Shown: positions 8,582 through 20,944 of the stretch, in pieces
How the letters are laid out: every line of letters begins with the position of its first letter
How positions within the stretch are numbered: position 1 is the first letter of the stretch
Source of the DNA: Bacillus cereus G9842
GTDB taxonomy: Bacteria > Bacillota > Bacilli > Bacillales > Bacillaceae_G
DNA: 64,000 bases
Reading direction: 5' to 3'
Assembly (NCBI RefSeq): GCF_000021305.1
Contig: NC_011772.1
Coordinates: forward strand, 3,572,001 to 3,636,000
The notes under the pieces: generated by a model
What the model saw: only the letters and a program-made list of their open reading frames with translations
Database searches by the model: none
What the model was told of the DNA's origin: nothing
Program-made: the position numbers and the translations under genes

Positions 8582-9068
8582 AGCTTATTGACATCTCAAT
8601 TTTCTCTTTCTCTACATATACTTTACGAAATTTCATATAGCATCCAATACGCCAAGGTACTATATAACAAACCGCAAGAGTGTAGAAAAGAATGCCAATT
8701 GACTTTGGATCTAAACCTTGTAAATGTCTTCTAAAATAAGCACGTAAAAGAACGATAACTAAAAATGTAGCAATAAAAGCGATACTTTTTTTCGCATAAA
8801 TTTGGCCATCTTCTCTAACTTCATACCCACTTAAAATAATAAGTGGAATTGACAATAACAGACCGATCCCAGCAGCTATACCAATTTGCCAACCAACAAG
8901 TTGTATCGGTGCAGCATATAAAGAAAAACCTGGTAATAAGAAGAATAATGGCAATAGTAATCGTCTTCCTTTATTTTTAATTGGTCGATTCATAGAACGC
9001 ATGCGTCTAAATATAACGAGCCCTATGACGAGTAAAAAAATTGTAATACTGTACGAACCTTGCTGCAA
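8580..9068 (-). CDS. CcdC-like (DUF1453) membrane protein
   Basis: A 162-residue protein with four or five membrane segments. The body GYEVREDGQIYAKKSIAFIATFLVIVLLRAYFR and the end YIVPWRIGCYMKFRKV match the CcdC/DUF1453 family. It starts at a TTG with GGGAGAG 5 bases upstream. A paralogue at 22676 sits beside ccdA and is the more likely true CcdC; this stand-alone copy has no cytochrome gene next to it, so its role is open. Confidence 0.8.
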   Translation of the reverse strand: MQQGSYSITIFLLVIGLVIFRRMRSMNRPIKNKGRRLLLPLFFLLPGFSLYAAPIQLVGWQIGIAAGIGLLLSIPLIILSGYEVREDGQIYAKKSIAFIATFLVIVLLRAYFRRHLQGLDPKSIGILFYTLAVCYIVPWRIGCYMKFRKVYVEKEKIEMSIS

Positions 9069-9180
9069 GTGAATCTCTCCCTAAAAATAGTCATTTTTAA
9101 AAACACTTCCCTATTATACTCCTAATTTTTCCAAACAATATGATTATTCCTCTGAAAAATCTTACATATCAAATATACTT

Positions 9181-10755
9181 TTAGATTTGATTTACTATAG
9201 GAAACAATTCCGAAAGAGGAACTACTCTCCCCATCTCGTCTTTAAACACAATATGCTCTCTAGTTAAATGGCGCGGGCTCTTCACTCCCGCTGCCGCTGC
9301 TAATGAAAATAAACTATATCTCATACTAATAATATAATTCATGACTCGCCACTTCTTCTCATACGGATCTAACGCTTTTTGATAATGCGGATTCGTCGTG
9401 GCTACACCAGATGGACATTGGCCAGAATTACATTGAAGGGCCATAATACAGCCGCTTGCCATCATAAATCCGCGGGCTGAACTTACAGCATCCGCTCCAA
9501 TCGCTAAAGCAATCGCCACTTTATCTGGTGTGATTAATTTCCCCGATGCAAACACTTTGAATTTGTCCCGAACACCATAATGATTCGCTGTATCAATACA
9601 TGTCAGTAACGCTGGAATAAGCGGCATTCCCATACTATCTGCCATCGATTTATACGTCGCTCCTGATCCACCTTCTGAACCATCAATTGTAATGAAATCT
9701 GGATAGATATTTAACTCTTTCATCGTTTTAAATAAATCTTCCAAAGGCTCCTGCTGACCAATTACAATTTTCATTCCAACTGGTTTACCGCCGCTTTCTT
9801 GCAACTGTTGAATAAAACAAAGTGTATCCGTTGCATTCTTTAAAAATGAAAATCGATTCGGTGAATTAATCGTCTCTCCCTTTCTGACGTTGCGAACAGA
9901 AGCAATTTTCTCATTTACTTTTTGTCCCTCTAGATGACCACCACGTATTTTAGCACCTTGCCCAAATTTCAATTCGAATGCTCTAATATTACTTTCTTTT
10001 GCTTTCTCCCTGAATTTTCCCATTGAAAAATTACCGTCCTCATCGCGGTATCCAAATAACCCTGGACCAATTTGCGCAAGGATATTTGCTCCTGTATGTA
10101 AATGTTCTGGAATAATGCCACCTTCACCAGTATTAATCCACGATCCGCCTGCCATTTTTGCTCCAAAACCACTCGCTAAAATATAATTTTCTCCAATCGC
10201 GCCGTAAGAAGTCGCAGATGCACCAAACATACCATGTAGCTTCCACGGATATTTACGGTTCTCACCGACTATAATTGCATCATCTTCTTCGTACAGCCAA
10301 AGATTCGTTGTATCCGCTGTCAATTTTTCTCTTCTTGAAAATAACCCTTCTTTATGAATCACGTACTTTTTACCTTCTCGCTCTTGCGTGAGATTCACAC
10401 TTAATTCCTCAGTCAATATCGGAAATAATGTATTAGCAATATAATAGCCAGAAGCTTCAAAATCTCGTTTTGATCCAAAACCAAGTATTTCAGAGCGATA
10501 TTTCGCTAAAAACATAACACTTTGAAAATCATAACGTGAGAAAGGCTTTCCATCCGTATCATGATCAAACCAATATTGTCGAAATTCAGGCCCTATCTTT
10601 TCCAGTAAGTAGCGCATTCTTCCTAAGTATGGATGTAACTTTAAAATAGAATGATGTGTTCGGTTTTTTATAAAAAATGTAATGATAAAAAAGACGATTA
10701 AAAGCAACATTAAAAATAGTAATATACTAATAATAACGAGTAGCGTTTCACTCAT
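9181..10755 (-). CDS. FMN-binding glutamate synthase-like protein
   Basis: A 524-residue protein with one N-terminal membrane segment (about residues 5-30) and a glutamate synthase central/FMN-binding domain (about 80-500). GYFG and GGSGATYKS patterns form the FMN barrel, and CNSGQCPSGVATTNP near residue 450 is the iron-sulfur region. Compared with GltB it lacks the amidotransferase domain, as in B. subtilis YerD. The true substrate is uncertain. The ATG follows GGGGAAGCGGG. It lies 67 bases downstream of the OYE gene, with a strong terminator between. Confidence 0.85.
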   Translation of the reverse strand: MSETLLVIISILLFLMLLLIVFFIITFFIKNRTHHSILKLHPYLGRMRYLLEKIGPEFRQYWFDHDTDGKPFSRYDFQSVMFLAKYRSEILGFGSKRDFEASGYYIANTLFPILTEELSVNLTQEREGKKYVIHKEGLFSRREKLTADTTNLWLYEEDDAIIVGENRKYPWKLHGMFGASATSYGAIGENYILASGFGAKMAGGSWINTGEGGIIPEHLHTGANILAQIGPGLFGYRDEDGNFSMGKFREKAKESNIRAFELKFGQGAKIRGGHLEGQKVNEKIASVRNVRKGETINSPNRFSFLKNATDTLCFIQQLQESGGKPVGMKIVIGQQEPLEDLFKTMKELNIYPDFITIDGSEGGSGATYKSMADSMGMPLIPALLTCIDTANHYGVRDKFKVFASGKLITPDKVAIALAIGADAVSSARGFMMASGCIMALQCNSGQCPSGVATTNPHYQKALDPYEKKWRVMNYIISMRYSLFSLAAAAGVKSPRHLTREHIVFKDEMGRVVPLSELFPIVNQI

Positions 10756-10783
10756 CCCGCTTCCCCCTATAAAATCCCATAAT

Positions 10784-10814
10784 AAAAGGAGAACACTCGA
10801 TGTGTTCTCCTTTT
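10784..10814. terminator. Terminator of the OYE gene
   Basis: A 13-bp perfect stem (10784-10796 with 10802-10814), loop of 5 bases, with T runs on both strands. It separates the OYE gene from the glutamate synthase-like gene. Confidence 0.85.
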
Positions 10815-10822
10815 ATCTTTAT

Positions 10823-11950
10823 TCATACTAACGTAACAAGATGCTCTTTCGCGTCATATTCAACTAAACTTTCAGCATGTTTAATTCGATGAACAAAGTC
10901 TGGATTAGCAATTAACGGTCTGCCGAATGCCACTACATCAATCGTTCCTTCTTGCAACGCTTCTTCGGCCTCTTTCGGATTTAAATTACCAACCCCAACA
11001 ATTGTACCATCCCAATATTTTCTTACTAGTTGATGAAAATTCTTTCCGTCAGCAATTTCTTGCGTATAATTCATCGTTGAAGGATGGATCATCGTTAATC
11101 CAACTTCTTTGAACATATTTACGAACGTTTCAATTGCAAGCTCAGGATTTTCCCACATATAAGTAGGATTATCACCTTTGAAAGCAGAGAAGCGAAGAAG
11201 TGTTTTATTAGCTCCAACAGCTTCTATTACAGCAGCCGTTACTTCTTTCATAAACGTTAACCTTTGTTTTAAATTACCGCCATATTTATCTGTTCGCTTA
11301 TTCGCAGACTCATACGTAAATTGATCAATTAAATATCCGTGTGCACCGTGAATTTCTACTCCATCAAATCCAGCTTCGATTGCATTTTTCGCAGCTTGTG
11401 CGTATTGACCAATCACTTCTTGTATTTCTTCTAACGTCATTGCTTCTGGCGTATCAAACGGTTTACGAAAACGTGGAACATTTCCCTCTGCAGCGATAGC
11501 AGATGGTGCTTGCGGCATTTGTCCACCAATTATTTCATGATGACTCATACGCCCAACATGCCATATTTGAGCAATAATCGTCCCGCCTTCTTTATGTACT
11601 GCCTCTGTAACAGGTTTCCAAGAATCGATTTGTTCTTGTGTATAAATTCCTGGTACTCCTGGATTCCCTTTCGCTCTTGGACTAATGACAATTCCTTCTG
11701 TAATAATTAATCCAACTCCGTCAGCAGCACGCTTTCTATAGTATTCCACTACATCAGCACCCACTGCTCCAGTCTCATTATCTGCAAAGCATCTTGTCAT
11801 TGGTGCCATTGCTATACGATTACGAAGAGACCAAGCTCCAATTTGAATTGGATCAAACAACTTTGTTTCTTCAACGTTTTCAAAAGATCCCCCAGCGTTT
11901 ACATTTGTTCCTTCATAAATACTCGCTGCTTTATTACTTGAACTTGTCAT
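10823..11950 (-). CDS. Old Yellow Enzyme family alkene reductase
   Basis: A 375-residue FMN/NAD(P)H-dependent flavoprotein with an (alpha/beta)8 barrel. Motifs are LRNRIAMAPMTRCFA near residue 45, IWHVGRMSH near 130, HGAHGYLIDQF near 200 (substrate-binding His pair region) and VAFGRPLIANPDF near 345. It reduces activated C=C bonds such as enones or nitro compounds, a common answer to electrophiles. A 30-residue low-complexity N-terminal extension precedes the barrel. The ATG follows AGGGGGAAG. Confidence 0.88.
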   Translation of the reverse strand: MTSSSNKAASIYEGTNVNAGGSFENVEETKLFDPIQIGAWSLRNRIAMAPMTRCFADNETGAVGADVVEYYRKRAADGVGLIITEGIVISPRAKGNPGVPGIYTQEQIDSWKPVTEAVHKEGGTIIAQIWHVGRMSHHEIIGGQMPQAPSAIAAEGNVPRFRKPFDTPEAMTLEEIQEVIGQYAQAAKNAIEAGFDGVEIHGAHGYLIDQFTYESANKRTDKYGGNLKQRLTFMKEVTAAVIEAVGANKTLLRFSAFKGDNPTYMWENPELAIETFVNMFKEVGLTMIHPSTMNYTQEIADGKNFHQLVRKYWDGTIVGVGNLNPKEAEEALQEGTIDVVAFGRPLIANPDFVHRIKHAESLVEYDAKEHLVTLV

Positions 11951-12076
11951 CTTTCTTCCCCCTAAAAAATCTTACTATAATCGCATCATACTTACTTTTA
12001 GATAGTAACGTCAATTTTTACGACTTTACAATAAAAAATTCGAATATAAAAAAAATAAAATGCTATAAATAATATT

Positions 12077-12106
12077 AAAAAGGTTTCCTTAGAAGGAAAC
12101 CTTTTT
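12077..12106. terminator. Strong bidirectional terminator
   Basis: A 14-bp perfect stem (12077-12090 with 12093-12106) with T-rich ends on both strands. No annotated gene ends here. On the minus strand it would end a transcript coming from the structured element at 12225-12290. Confidence 0.7.
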
Positions 12107-12224
12107 TGTTGAACATATATGGTTGTCAATTCATTTATCTCTTTAATATAAAAAATACCTTATCAATAGAAGTGAATATGGTTCAGTATTCTTCTAAAAA
12201 TAATAACTTATATACCTAAAACAA

Positions 12225-12290
12225 TGAAAGCCCTACCTCTCTTTCATCCTTACGGCTCCTCGTCCGTGCCAGTGTGAATCAGGATTGCAA
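12225..12290 (-). ncRNA. Candidate structured RNA or dispersed repeat
   Basis: The segment is much richer in G and C than its surroundings and folds compactly. TGAAAG at 12225-12230 pairs with CTTTCA at 12241-12246, ACGG at 12252-12255 pairs with CCGT at 12264-12267, and ATCCT at 12246-12250 pairs with AGGAT at 12281-12285. Strand is a guess, based on the terminator downstream on the minus strand. I do not recognise a known riboswitch. It could be a small RNA, a leader remnant, or one of the interspersed repeats of the B. cereus group. Confidence 0.35.
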
Positions 12291-12513
12291 AAATCAAGTA
12301 ACTATTTTATCGAAGTATTCAATTAAACTTCGAACATTCATAAATGAAATTAAAAAATAAAAATGGATTTGATTGTAGTAATAACAATAGAGGTAATGCT
12401 CTAAAAGTGGTGTGAAAGAGTTGAATGTCTTTGAAATGATAAATTTTCTATAATTATGTTCCCAAAAAATTCAAGATCTTTTTTGGGATATAATACATTA
12501 TTTGTAATGAACC

Positions 12514-12975
12514 TTAACAAAAGCTTTTTATCTGATTTTCTGTGATACCTTCAATTAATCCCAGCTCACTAATCAAAAATTCATATGCGTTATCTAACAT
12601 CTTCTTTTCGCTTGCATTAAGTGCTTTTTCTTTCTGTATACGCATTAAATCACGCACAACTTCAGCACCTTCTTGCATTTTACCCGTCTTTATTTTATCA
12701 GTGTTCAATTTATACCTTTGTTTCCACGTAAGTAATCTATCTGACTCCCCATGTTGAAAAATATCCATTATGTGTACTAATGCGGTTATATCCGTAACTG
12801 GTCGTATATTCGAATTCGATATTCTCCCTGCTGGAATCATTAGTTCCATATTACTAGCCGACATTTTTATAACATAATACTGTTGTTTTTCTCCTGAGAT
12901 TTCCTTCTCTTCTATGGCTTTAATTATACCTGCTCCCTGCATTGGATAAACAATGTTATCGCCAATTTGAAACAA
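12514..12975 (-). CDS. CarD/CdnL family transcription regulator
   Basis: A 153-residue protein whose N-terminus FQIGDNIVYPMQGAGIIKAIEEKE is the RNA-polymerase-interacting (CarD/TRCF RID) Tudor-like domain, followed by an alpha-helical C-terminal domain. The family binds the RNAP beta subunit and stabilises open complexes at housekeeping promoters. The start is a TTG at 12975, 5 bases after GGAGGTGG; upstream in-frame ATG codons at 12990 and 13017 would place the ribosome site within the gene and add residues not typical of the family. It lies downstream of hutG, with a terminator between. Confidence 0.85.
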   Translation of the reverse strand: MFQIGDNIVYPMQGAGIIKAIEEKEISGEKQQYYVIKMSASNMELMIPAGRISNSNIRPVTDITALVHIMDIFQHGESDRLLTWKQRYKLNTDKIKTGKMQEGAEVVRDLMRIQKEKALNASEKKMLDNAYEFLISELGLIEGITENQIKSFC

Positions 12976-13165
12976 ATAATCCACCTCCATATATGGTAAC
13001 CTTCTCAAGCTTAACATACTTTTAGTTTTTTAGCAAAAATTTTATTTTATCATAAAATTATTTTACAAGTCAACACTTCAGAAGCAAGAAATTAAATTTA
13101 CACAATACACTATAACAACCCGCAATTTTATTAACGGTTCCATACACATTCATTCTCTTTTAACA

Positions 13166-13205
13166 TAAAAACACATCACTACTTTTGAGTAGTAATGTGT
13201 TTTTG
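13166..13205. terminator. hut operon terminator
   Basis: A long hairpin with near-perfect arms (about 17 bp, one bulged base) around a TTTG loop, with A and T tracts at the ends. It lies just downstream of hutG. Confidence 0.8.
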
Positions 13206-13236
13206 ATAATGCATAGATAAAGATCTACTTTTCCGT

Positions 13237-17147
<3,911 letters not shown>

Positions 17148-17152
17148 TCATT

Positions 17153-18670
17153 TTATAGTGCTGCGTTTACATCTAATCTTTCTTTTATCGAATAATTCGT
17201 TTTTAACCAATGCGCAATATTTTCAATATCCGTTGAGAATATACGGTCATTTGTAATAGAAGGTACTTGCTGACGACCTTGATGGTAGAAGCTCTTCGTC
17301 ACTGTACTCATGTTTTCAATACCACGATATTCTGCTGCTTGCATTGCACAAATCATCTCAATTGAAAGAACACGTCTTGCATTTTGAATAATTTGATGTG
17401 CATGGCGTGAAGCAATTGTTCCCATACTTACATGATCTTCTTGGTTAGCTGACGACGGGATTGAATCTACACTCGCTGGATGTGCTAACGTTTTATTCTC
17501 AGAAACAAGTGATGCTGCTGCATACTGCATAATCATTGCACCAGACTGAAGTCCTGGTTCTGGACTTAAAAATGGAGGTAAATCATTTAATTGCGGATTT
17601 ACTAAACGCTCAATACGACGCTCCGAAATATTTGCAAGTTCCGCCATTCCTACTTTTAAGAAGTCCATCGCAAACGCAATCGGTTGACCATGGAAATTCC
17701 CGCCCGAAATTACTTTTTCTCCGCCATCAAAGATTAGCGGATTATCCGTTGCTGCATTCATTTCAATTTCTAATTTTTCTTTCACATAATTCAAAACTTG
17801 CCAAGAAGCACCGTGTACTTGCGGGATACAGCGAAGTGAATAGGCATCCTGTACACGTAGTTCTCCTTGTTTTGTTGTTAACTTACTATCATGAAGAATG
17901 TCACGAATTCTGCTTGCTACATCTACTTGCTCTTTATAACCACGTGCTTTATGAACATTTTCATCAAATGCATCAATAATGCCTTGTAACCCTTCAATTG
18001 TCATCGAAGCAATTAGTTCAGCTTGATACGCCGTTGCTTCTGCCTCTATATAAGAAAGAACTCCTTGTGCTGTCATCGCCTGCGTACCATTAATTAACGC
18101 AAGACCTTCTTTCGCTTCAAGTTCAATTGGCTCAAGCCCTTCTTCTGTAAGAGCAACCATTGCATGAACGCGTTTCCCTTTATAGAACACTTCACCTTCG
18201 CCTAATAATACGAGAGCGAGATGAGATAAAGGTGCTAAATCTCCACTTGCACCAAGTGAACCTTGTTGCGGGACAACTGGGTGAATTTTACGATTTACAA
18301 ACTCAAGAAGCATATTTACAACAAGCGGTCTAACACCAGATACTCCTTTAAGCATCGTGTTCGCTCGTAAAATTAACATACCGCGTGATACTTCTTCAGG
18401 GAATGGATCGCCTATACCGCATGCATGTGACTGAATTAAATTGTGTTGAAGTGCCTTTACATCATCTTTTTGAATAAGCACATCACTGAACTTTCCAAAT
18501 CCAGTTGTAATACCATAAACGACTTTTCCGTCCTCGACAATTTTCTCAACAACTTCGCGGCACTCCGCCACCTTTTGCATACTAGTTGGACAGGCTGTTA
18601 CACCTTCCCCTTCAAGTAACAATCTCTTCATTTCTTCAATTGTCAATGTGTGTCCTGTTAACGTAATCAT
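17153..18670 (-). CDS. hutH: Histidine ammonia-lyase
   Basis: A 505-residue enzyme of the MIO family. The self-forming prosthetic group comes from Ala141-Ser142-Gly143 in [14 protein letters not shown], and [10 protein letters not shown] (residues 52-61) gives the catalytic Tyr loop. It releases ammonia from L-histidine to yield urocanate, the first step of the pathway. The ATG follows AAGGAGG. Transcription into the gene is controlled by the leader hairpin at 18697-18753. Confidence 0.96.
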   Translation of the reverse strand: MITLTGHTLTIEEMKRLLLEGEGVTACPTSMQKVAECREVVEKIVEDGKVVYGITTGFGKFSDVLIQKDDVKALQHNLIQSHACGIGDPFPEEVSRGMLILRANTMLKGVSGVRPLVVNMLLEFVNRKIHPVVPQQGSLGASGDLAPLSHLALVLLGEGEVFYKGKRVHAMVALTEEGLEPIELEAKEGLALINGTQAMTAQGVLSYIEAEATAYQAELIASMTIEGLQGIIDAFDENVHKARGYKEQVDVASRIRDILHDSKLTTKQGELRVQDAYSLRCIPQVHGASWQVLNYVKEKLEIEMNAATDNPLIFDGGEKVISGGNFHGQPIAFAMDFLKVGMAELANISERRIERLVNPQLNDLPPFLSPEPGLQSGAMIMQYAAASLVSENKTLAHPASVDSIPSSANQEDHVSMGTIASRHAHQIIQNARRVLSIEMICAMQAAEYRGIENMSTVTKSFYHQGRQQVPSITNDRIFSTDIENIAHWLKTNYSIKERLDVNAAL

Positions 18671-18696
18671 TCTTTTTTTCCTCCTTAAAAAGGCAA

Positions 18697-18753
18697 AAGG
18701 GGACCTTATCTTTTTAAGACAGACTTCTGTCCTAAAAAAGTAAGGCCCCCTTC
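18697..18753 (-). promoter_or_regulatory. HutP-dependent antitermination leader between hutP and hutH
   Basis: On the minus strand an AAGGGGGCCTTA arm pairs across a smaller inner hairpin with a TAAGGTCCCCTT arm followed by T-rich sequence. This is an intrinsic terminator just before hutH. UAG triplets lie immediately upstream (minus strand, about 18755-18770). In B. subtilis, HutP with histidine and Mg2+ binds UAG-containing RNA here and lets polymerase through; the same mechanism is inferred. Confidence 0.8.
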
Positions 18754-18775
18754 TAACTAATAGACTATGGGCAAA

Positions 18776-19216
18776 TCATATGTGATTAATTCCTAAACCA
18801 ATCGCCTCATGCTCAGATCCTTTTACAGGTGCACCAATCGTTCCATATAGCGCAACAGCAACCCATTCGCCTTCTTTTTTTCCGTCGTATGGTCTACCGC
18901 GCACAATCGCAAATCGAAGTCCTACTGTACGAAGAACGTCTGCTAACTGAATTTGACCTCTCGTCACTCCGTACAATGCTTCCATAATTGCATGATAAAG
19001 TGCATGTGTTTCTCTGTAAACATCTGTTTCAATAACTTGGTTGCTCTTAGCCGCTGTTTCCATTGCTGCTACAACTTTTTGCGAATTCATCGAACCCACT
19101 TTCCCCGTACAATACTTCCAACCTTTTGGAATAGATAATACAGGGCTTTCATTCTCATCCGCAAGTGCCAACAACATGGCCATACGACCAATTCGATGTG
19201 TTCCTTGGAGAAGCAT
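18776..19216 (-). CDS. hutP: Hut operon antitermination regulator
   Basis: A 146-residue RNA-binding protein, normal length for HutP. It contains the family stretches [15 protein letters not shown] (N-terminal), [23 protein letters not shown], and a C-terminal [40 protein letters not shown] with the His/metal-binding positions. It binds histidine and Mg2+ and then the hut leader RNA. It is the first gene of hutPHUIG. A catabolite-response-like site lies upstream at 19270. Confidence 0.95.
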   Translation of the reverse strand: MLLQGTHRIGRMAMLLALADENESPVLSIPKGWKYCTGKVGSMNSQKVVAAMETAAKSNQVIETDVYRETHALYHAIMEALYGVTRGQIQLADVLRTVGLRFAIVRGRPYDGKKEGEWVAVALYGTIGAPVKGSEHEAIGLGINHI

Positions 19217-19269
19217 GTGACTCTCTCATTTCTTTTAATTATTTGAATATTTCTTAATTTAAGAATATA

Positions 19270-19283
19270 TGAAAACGGTTAAA
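19270..19283. promoter_or_regulatory. Possible CcpA (cre) site upstream of hutP
   Basis: TGAAAACGGTTAAA matches the cre consensus TGWNANCGNTNWCA except at one base. The hut operon of B. subtilis is under carbon catabolite control, so the position 54 bases upstream of hutP makes sense. Confidence 0.45.
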
Positions 19284-19330
19284 TCGTCAATAGTTTAAAC
19301 TCACATTCAAACATTTTTTTCATCTCCTCC

Positions 19331-19359
19331 ATTTGTGTACACAAATGATTTACACAAAT
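19331..19359. promoter_or_regulatory. Palindrome/direct repeat over the RHH-methyltransferase promoter
   Basis: ATTTGTGTACACAAAT (19331-19346) is a perfect 16-bp palindrome, and TACACAAAT recurs at 19338-19346 and 19351-19359. The second copy overlaps the -35-like TTTACA (19349-19354), which is 18 bases from TATAGT (19373-19378). This arrangement is what an autoregulatory operator would look like. The ribbon-helix-helix domain encoded just downstream is the obvious candidate ligand; this is inference. Confidence 0.6.
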
Positions 19360-19410
19360 TTTTCAGACGTGCTATAGTCTCACTAACAGATGCAAAGGGG
19401 CGATATTTCA

Positions 19411-20358
19411 ATGACGAAGCGAAAAGATATTCATTTTCGAATTGAAGAAAAATTACTTGAAAGGTTTGAATCTGCACTTCAATATGAAGGTTTAAAGAAA
19501 ACCGACGTATTAACACATGCGATTCAGCAATTTTGCACGAAGGTGGAATGTGAAAAAATGAATGATGTAAAACGGCAATATAGCGTCAGTAACAATTTAC
19601 AAACACGTATCGATACGCATAAACATTACGAAGAAAAACAAGTGAATTTAGATGAAATCGTTATTGAACATTTACAACTTCAAGGGGAAGAAAGCATATT
19701 AGAGGTTGGGTGCGCTAGTGGAAAATTCCTTTCCCTTTTACAAACAAATGGTCATAAAGGCCCATTAACCGGGTTGGATCAATCCGAAGCTATGCTTGCT
19801 CAAGCTGCTAAGACGAATAACTTAATAGAATGGAAACGAGGGGATGCTAATAAACTTCCTTTTGAAACAAATTGTTATGACCTAATAATTGCAAGACATA
19901 TGTTATACCATGTGAAAGACGTTGAAACAACAATTCAAGGATTACATAAAGTAATTCGTCCCGGCGGCTCACTTTTAGCTACAACAAATTCTAACGATAC
20001 ACTACCTCGTATAATTGAAATGTGTAACCGCATGTTAGACGCATTTGATTTACCGAAAACAACATCATCAGTCACTCCATTTTGTTTAGAAAACGGTAAA
20101 GAGATATTACAATCCGTTTTTCCAACTGTTGAAGAAACAGTTATTCATAATGCGCTCGTTTTTCATCATGCTACCCCAATAGTAAACTATATTTCTAGCA
20201 TGTTTCCATCGCTAAATATACCCGATAATATGTATCTTCAAGCCGAGATGAAAGAATGGCTAACAGAAGAAATCAACAAGGAATTATCTCTCCATAACGG
20301 TATATGGCGCGATCCAAAAACGTTAGTAATTTATCGGTGTAAAAAAGAAAAAAGCTAG
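19411..20358 (+). CDS. RHH-domain/SAM-dependent methyltransferase fusion
   Basis: A 315-residue protein. Residues about 1-45 (KRKDIHFRIEEKLLERFESALQ, then KTDVLTHAIQQF) resemble a ribbon-helix-helix DNA-binding domain. Residues about 70-310 are a class I methyltransferase with motif I ILEVGCASGKFLSLL, acidic loop GLDQSEAML, GDANKLPF and RHMLYHVKD. The substrate is unknown. ATG 19411 follows AAAGGGG; an earlier frame from 19390 lacks a ribosome site. It is divergent from hut and ends in a terminator. The fusion suggests DNA binding, possibly at its own promoter palindrome. Confidence 0.8.
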   Translation: MTKRKDIHFRIEEKLLERFESALQYEGLKKTDVLTHAIQQFCTKVECEKMNDVKRQYSVSNNLQTRIDTHKHYEEKQVNLDEIVIEHLQLQGEESILEVGCASGKFLSLLQTNGHKGPLTGLDQSEAMLAQAAKTNNLIEWKRGDANKLPFETNCYDLIIARHMLYHVKDVETTIQGLHKVIRPGGSLLATTNSNDTLPRIIEMCNRMLDAFDLPKTTSSVTPFCLENGKEILQSVFPTVEETVIHNALVFHHATPIVNYISSMFPSLNIPDNMYLQAEMKEWLTEEINKELSLHNGIWRDPKTLVIYRCKKEKS

Positions 20359-20372
20359 CATTTGCTAGCTTT
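20351..20372. terminator. Bidirectional terminator
   Basis: A 10-bp perfect stem (20351-20360 with 20363-20372) overlaps the methyltransferase stop codon and the end of the convergent DJ-1 gene, with A/T tails. Confidence 0.8.
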
Positions 20373-20944
20373 TACACGTTTTCTCGTAAAAGTTTCTCCA
20401 TTACTACATTGCCTTTACCACAATAAAAATTTGTATTATGTTCGTCTGCCACTCCAAAATAAGAGGCAATCACTATTCCAAATGCTACAAATGCATGCCC
20501 CTGTGCTGTAATAATATTTGAATGTTTCACAACTTCTTCATACACAAAATTTTTTACTGGAAAACAATCGAATTTTTGATAATCTATAGTCGCAGTATAA
20601 GAAATCCCCTTAAATAAGCCTGCTTTTGCTAGCGCATACGGTCCAGCGCAAATTGCCGCCACTAATTTTTCTTGTTCATGAAATTGCCGAATGATTGAAA
20701 AAAGAGTTTTTGCATCTTTTAACTGTACTTCTTCTCCACCTGGAATAAGTATCCCCTCATACTCATCTACACGTACTTCACTTACTTCTATATGCGGCTG
20801 CACTTGCAACCCAGTTTCACTTATAACCAATTCCTTAGTTAAACCTACTGTAATGATGTCATATTTCTTTTTCAGCAATGCTGTAGCTACCGTTATTTCA
20901 AACTCCGCAAATGTTGGATATACGAATAAAAGTATTTTTTTCAT
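20372..20944 (-). CDS. DJ-1/PfpI family protein
   Basis: A 190-residue DJ-1/PfpI-fold protein with the nucleophile-elbow Cys in LVAAICAGPYALAKAG and Glu/Asp-rich GILIPGGEEVQ earlier. Family members include deglycases, chaperones and thiol proteases; the activity cannot be told here. The ATG at 20944 is preceded by GAAGGAG and overlaps the kinase stop codon as ATGA, so translation is coupled to the upstream gene. Confidence 0.85.
   Translation of the reverse strand: MKKILLFVYPTFAEFEITVATALLKKKYDIITVGLTKELVISETGLQVQPHIEVSEVRVDEYEGILIPGGEEVQLKDAKTLFSIIRQFHEQEKLVAAICAGPYALAKAGLFKGISYTATIDYQKFDCFPVKNFVYEEVVKHSNIITAQGHAFVAFGIVIASYFGVADEHNTNFYCGKGNVVMEKLLRENV

Larger units (their letters stand above)
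11951..12513. other. 563-base non-coding gap with terminator and structured element
   Basis: No open frame with a ribosome site is visible. The gap contains the OYE upstream region, the hairpin terminator at 12077-12106, a GC-richer foldable element at 12225-12290 (listed separately) and AT-rich sequence up to the carD stop. Confidence 0.6.

Noticed and set aside
17536..17979. 147-codon + strand frame opposite hutH
   Set aside because: It is a shadow of a strongly identified gene, with no ribosome site and no recognisable motifs.
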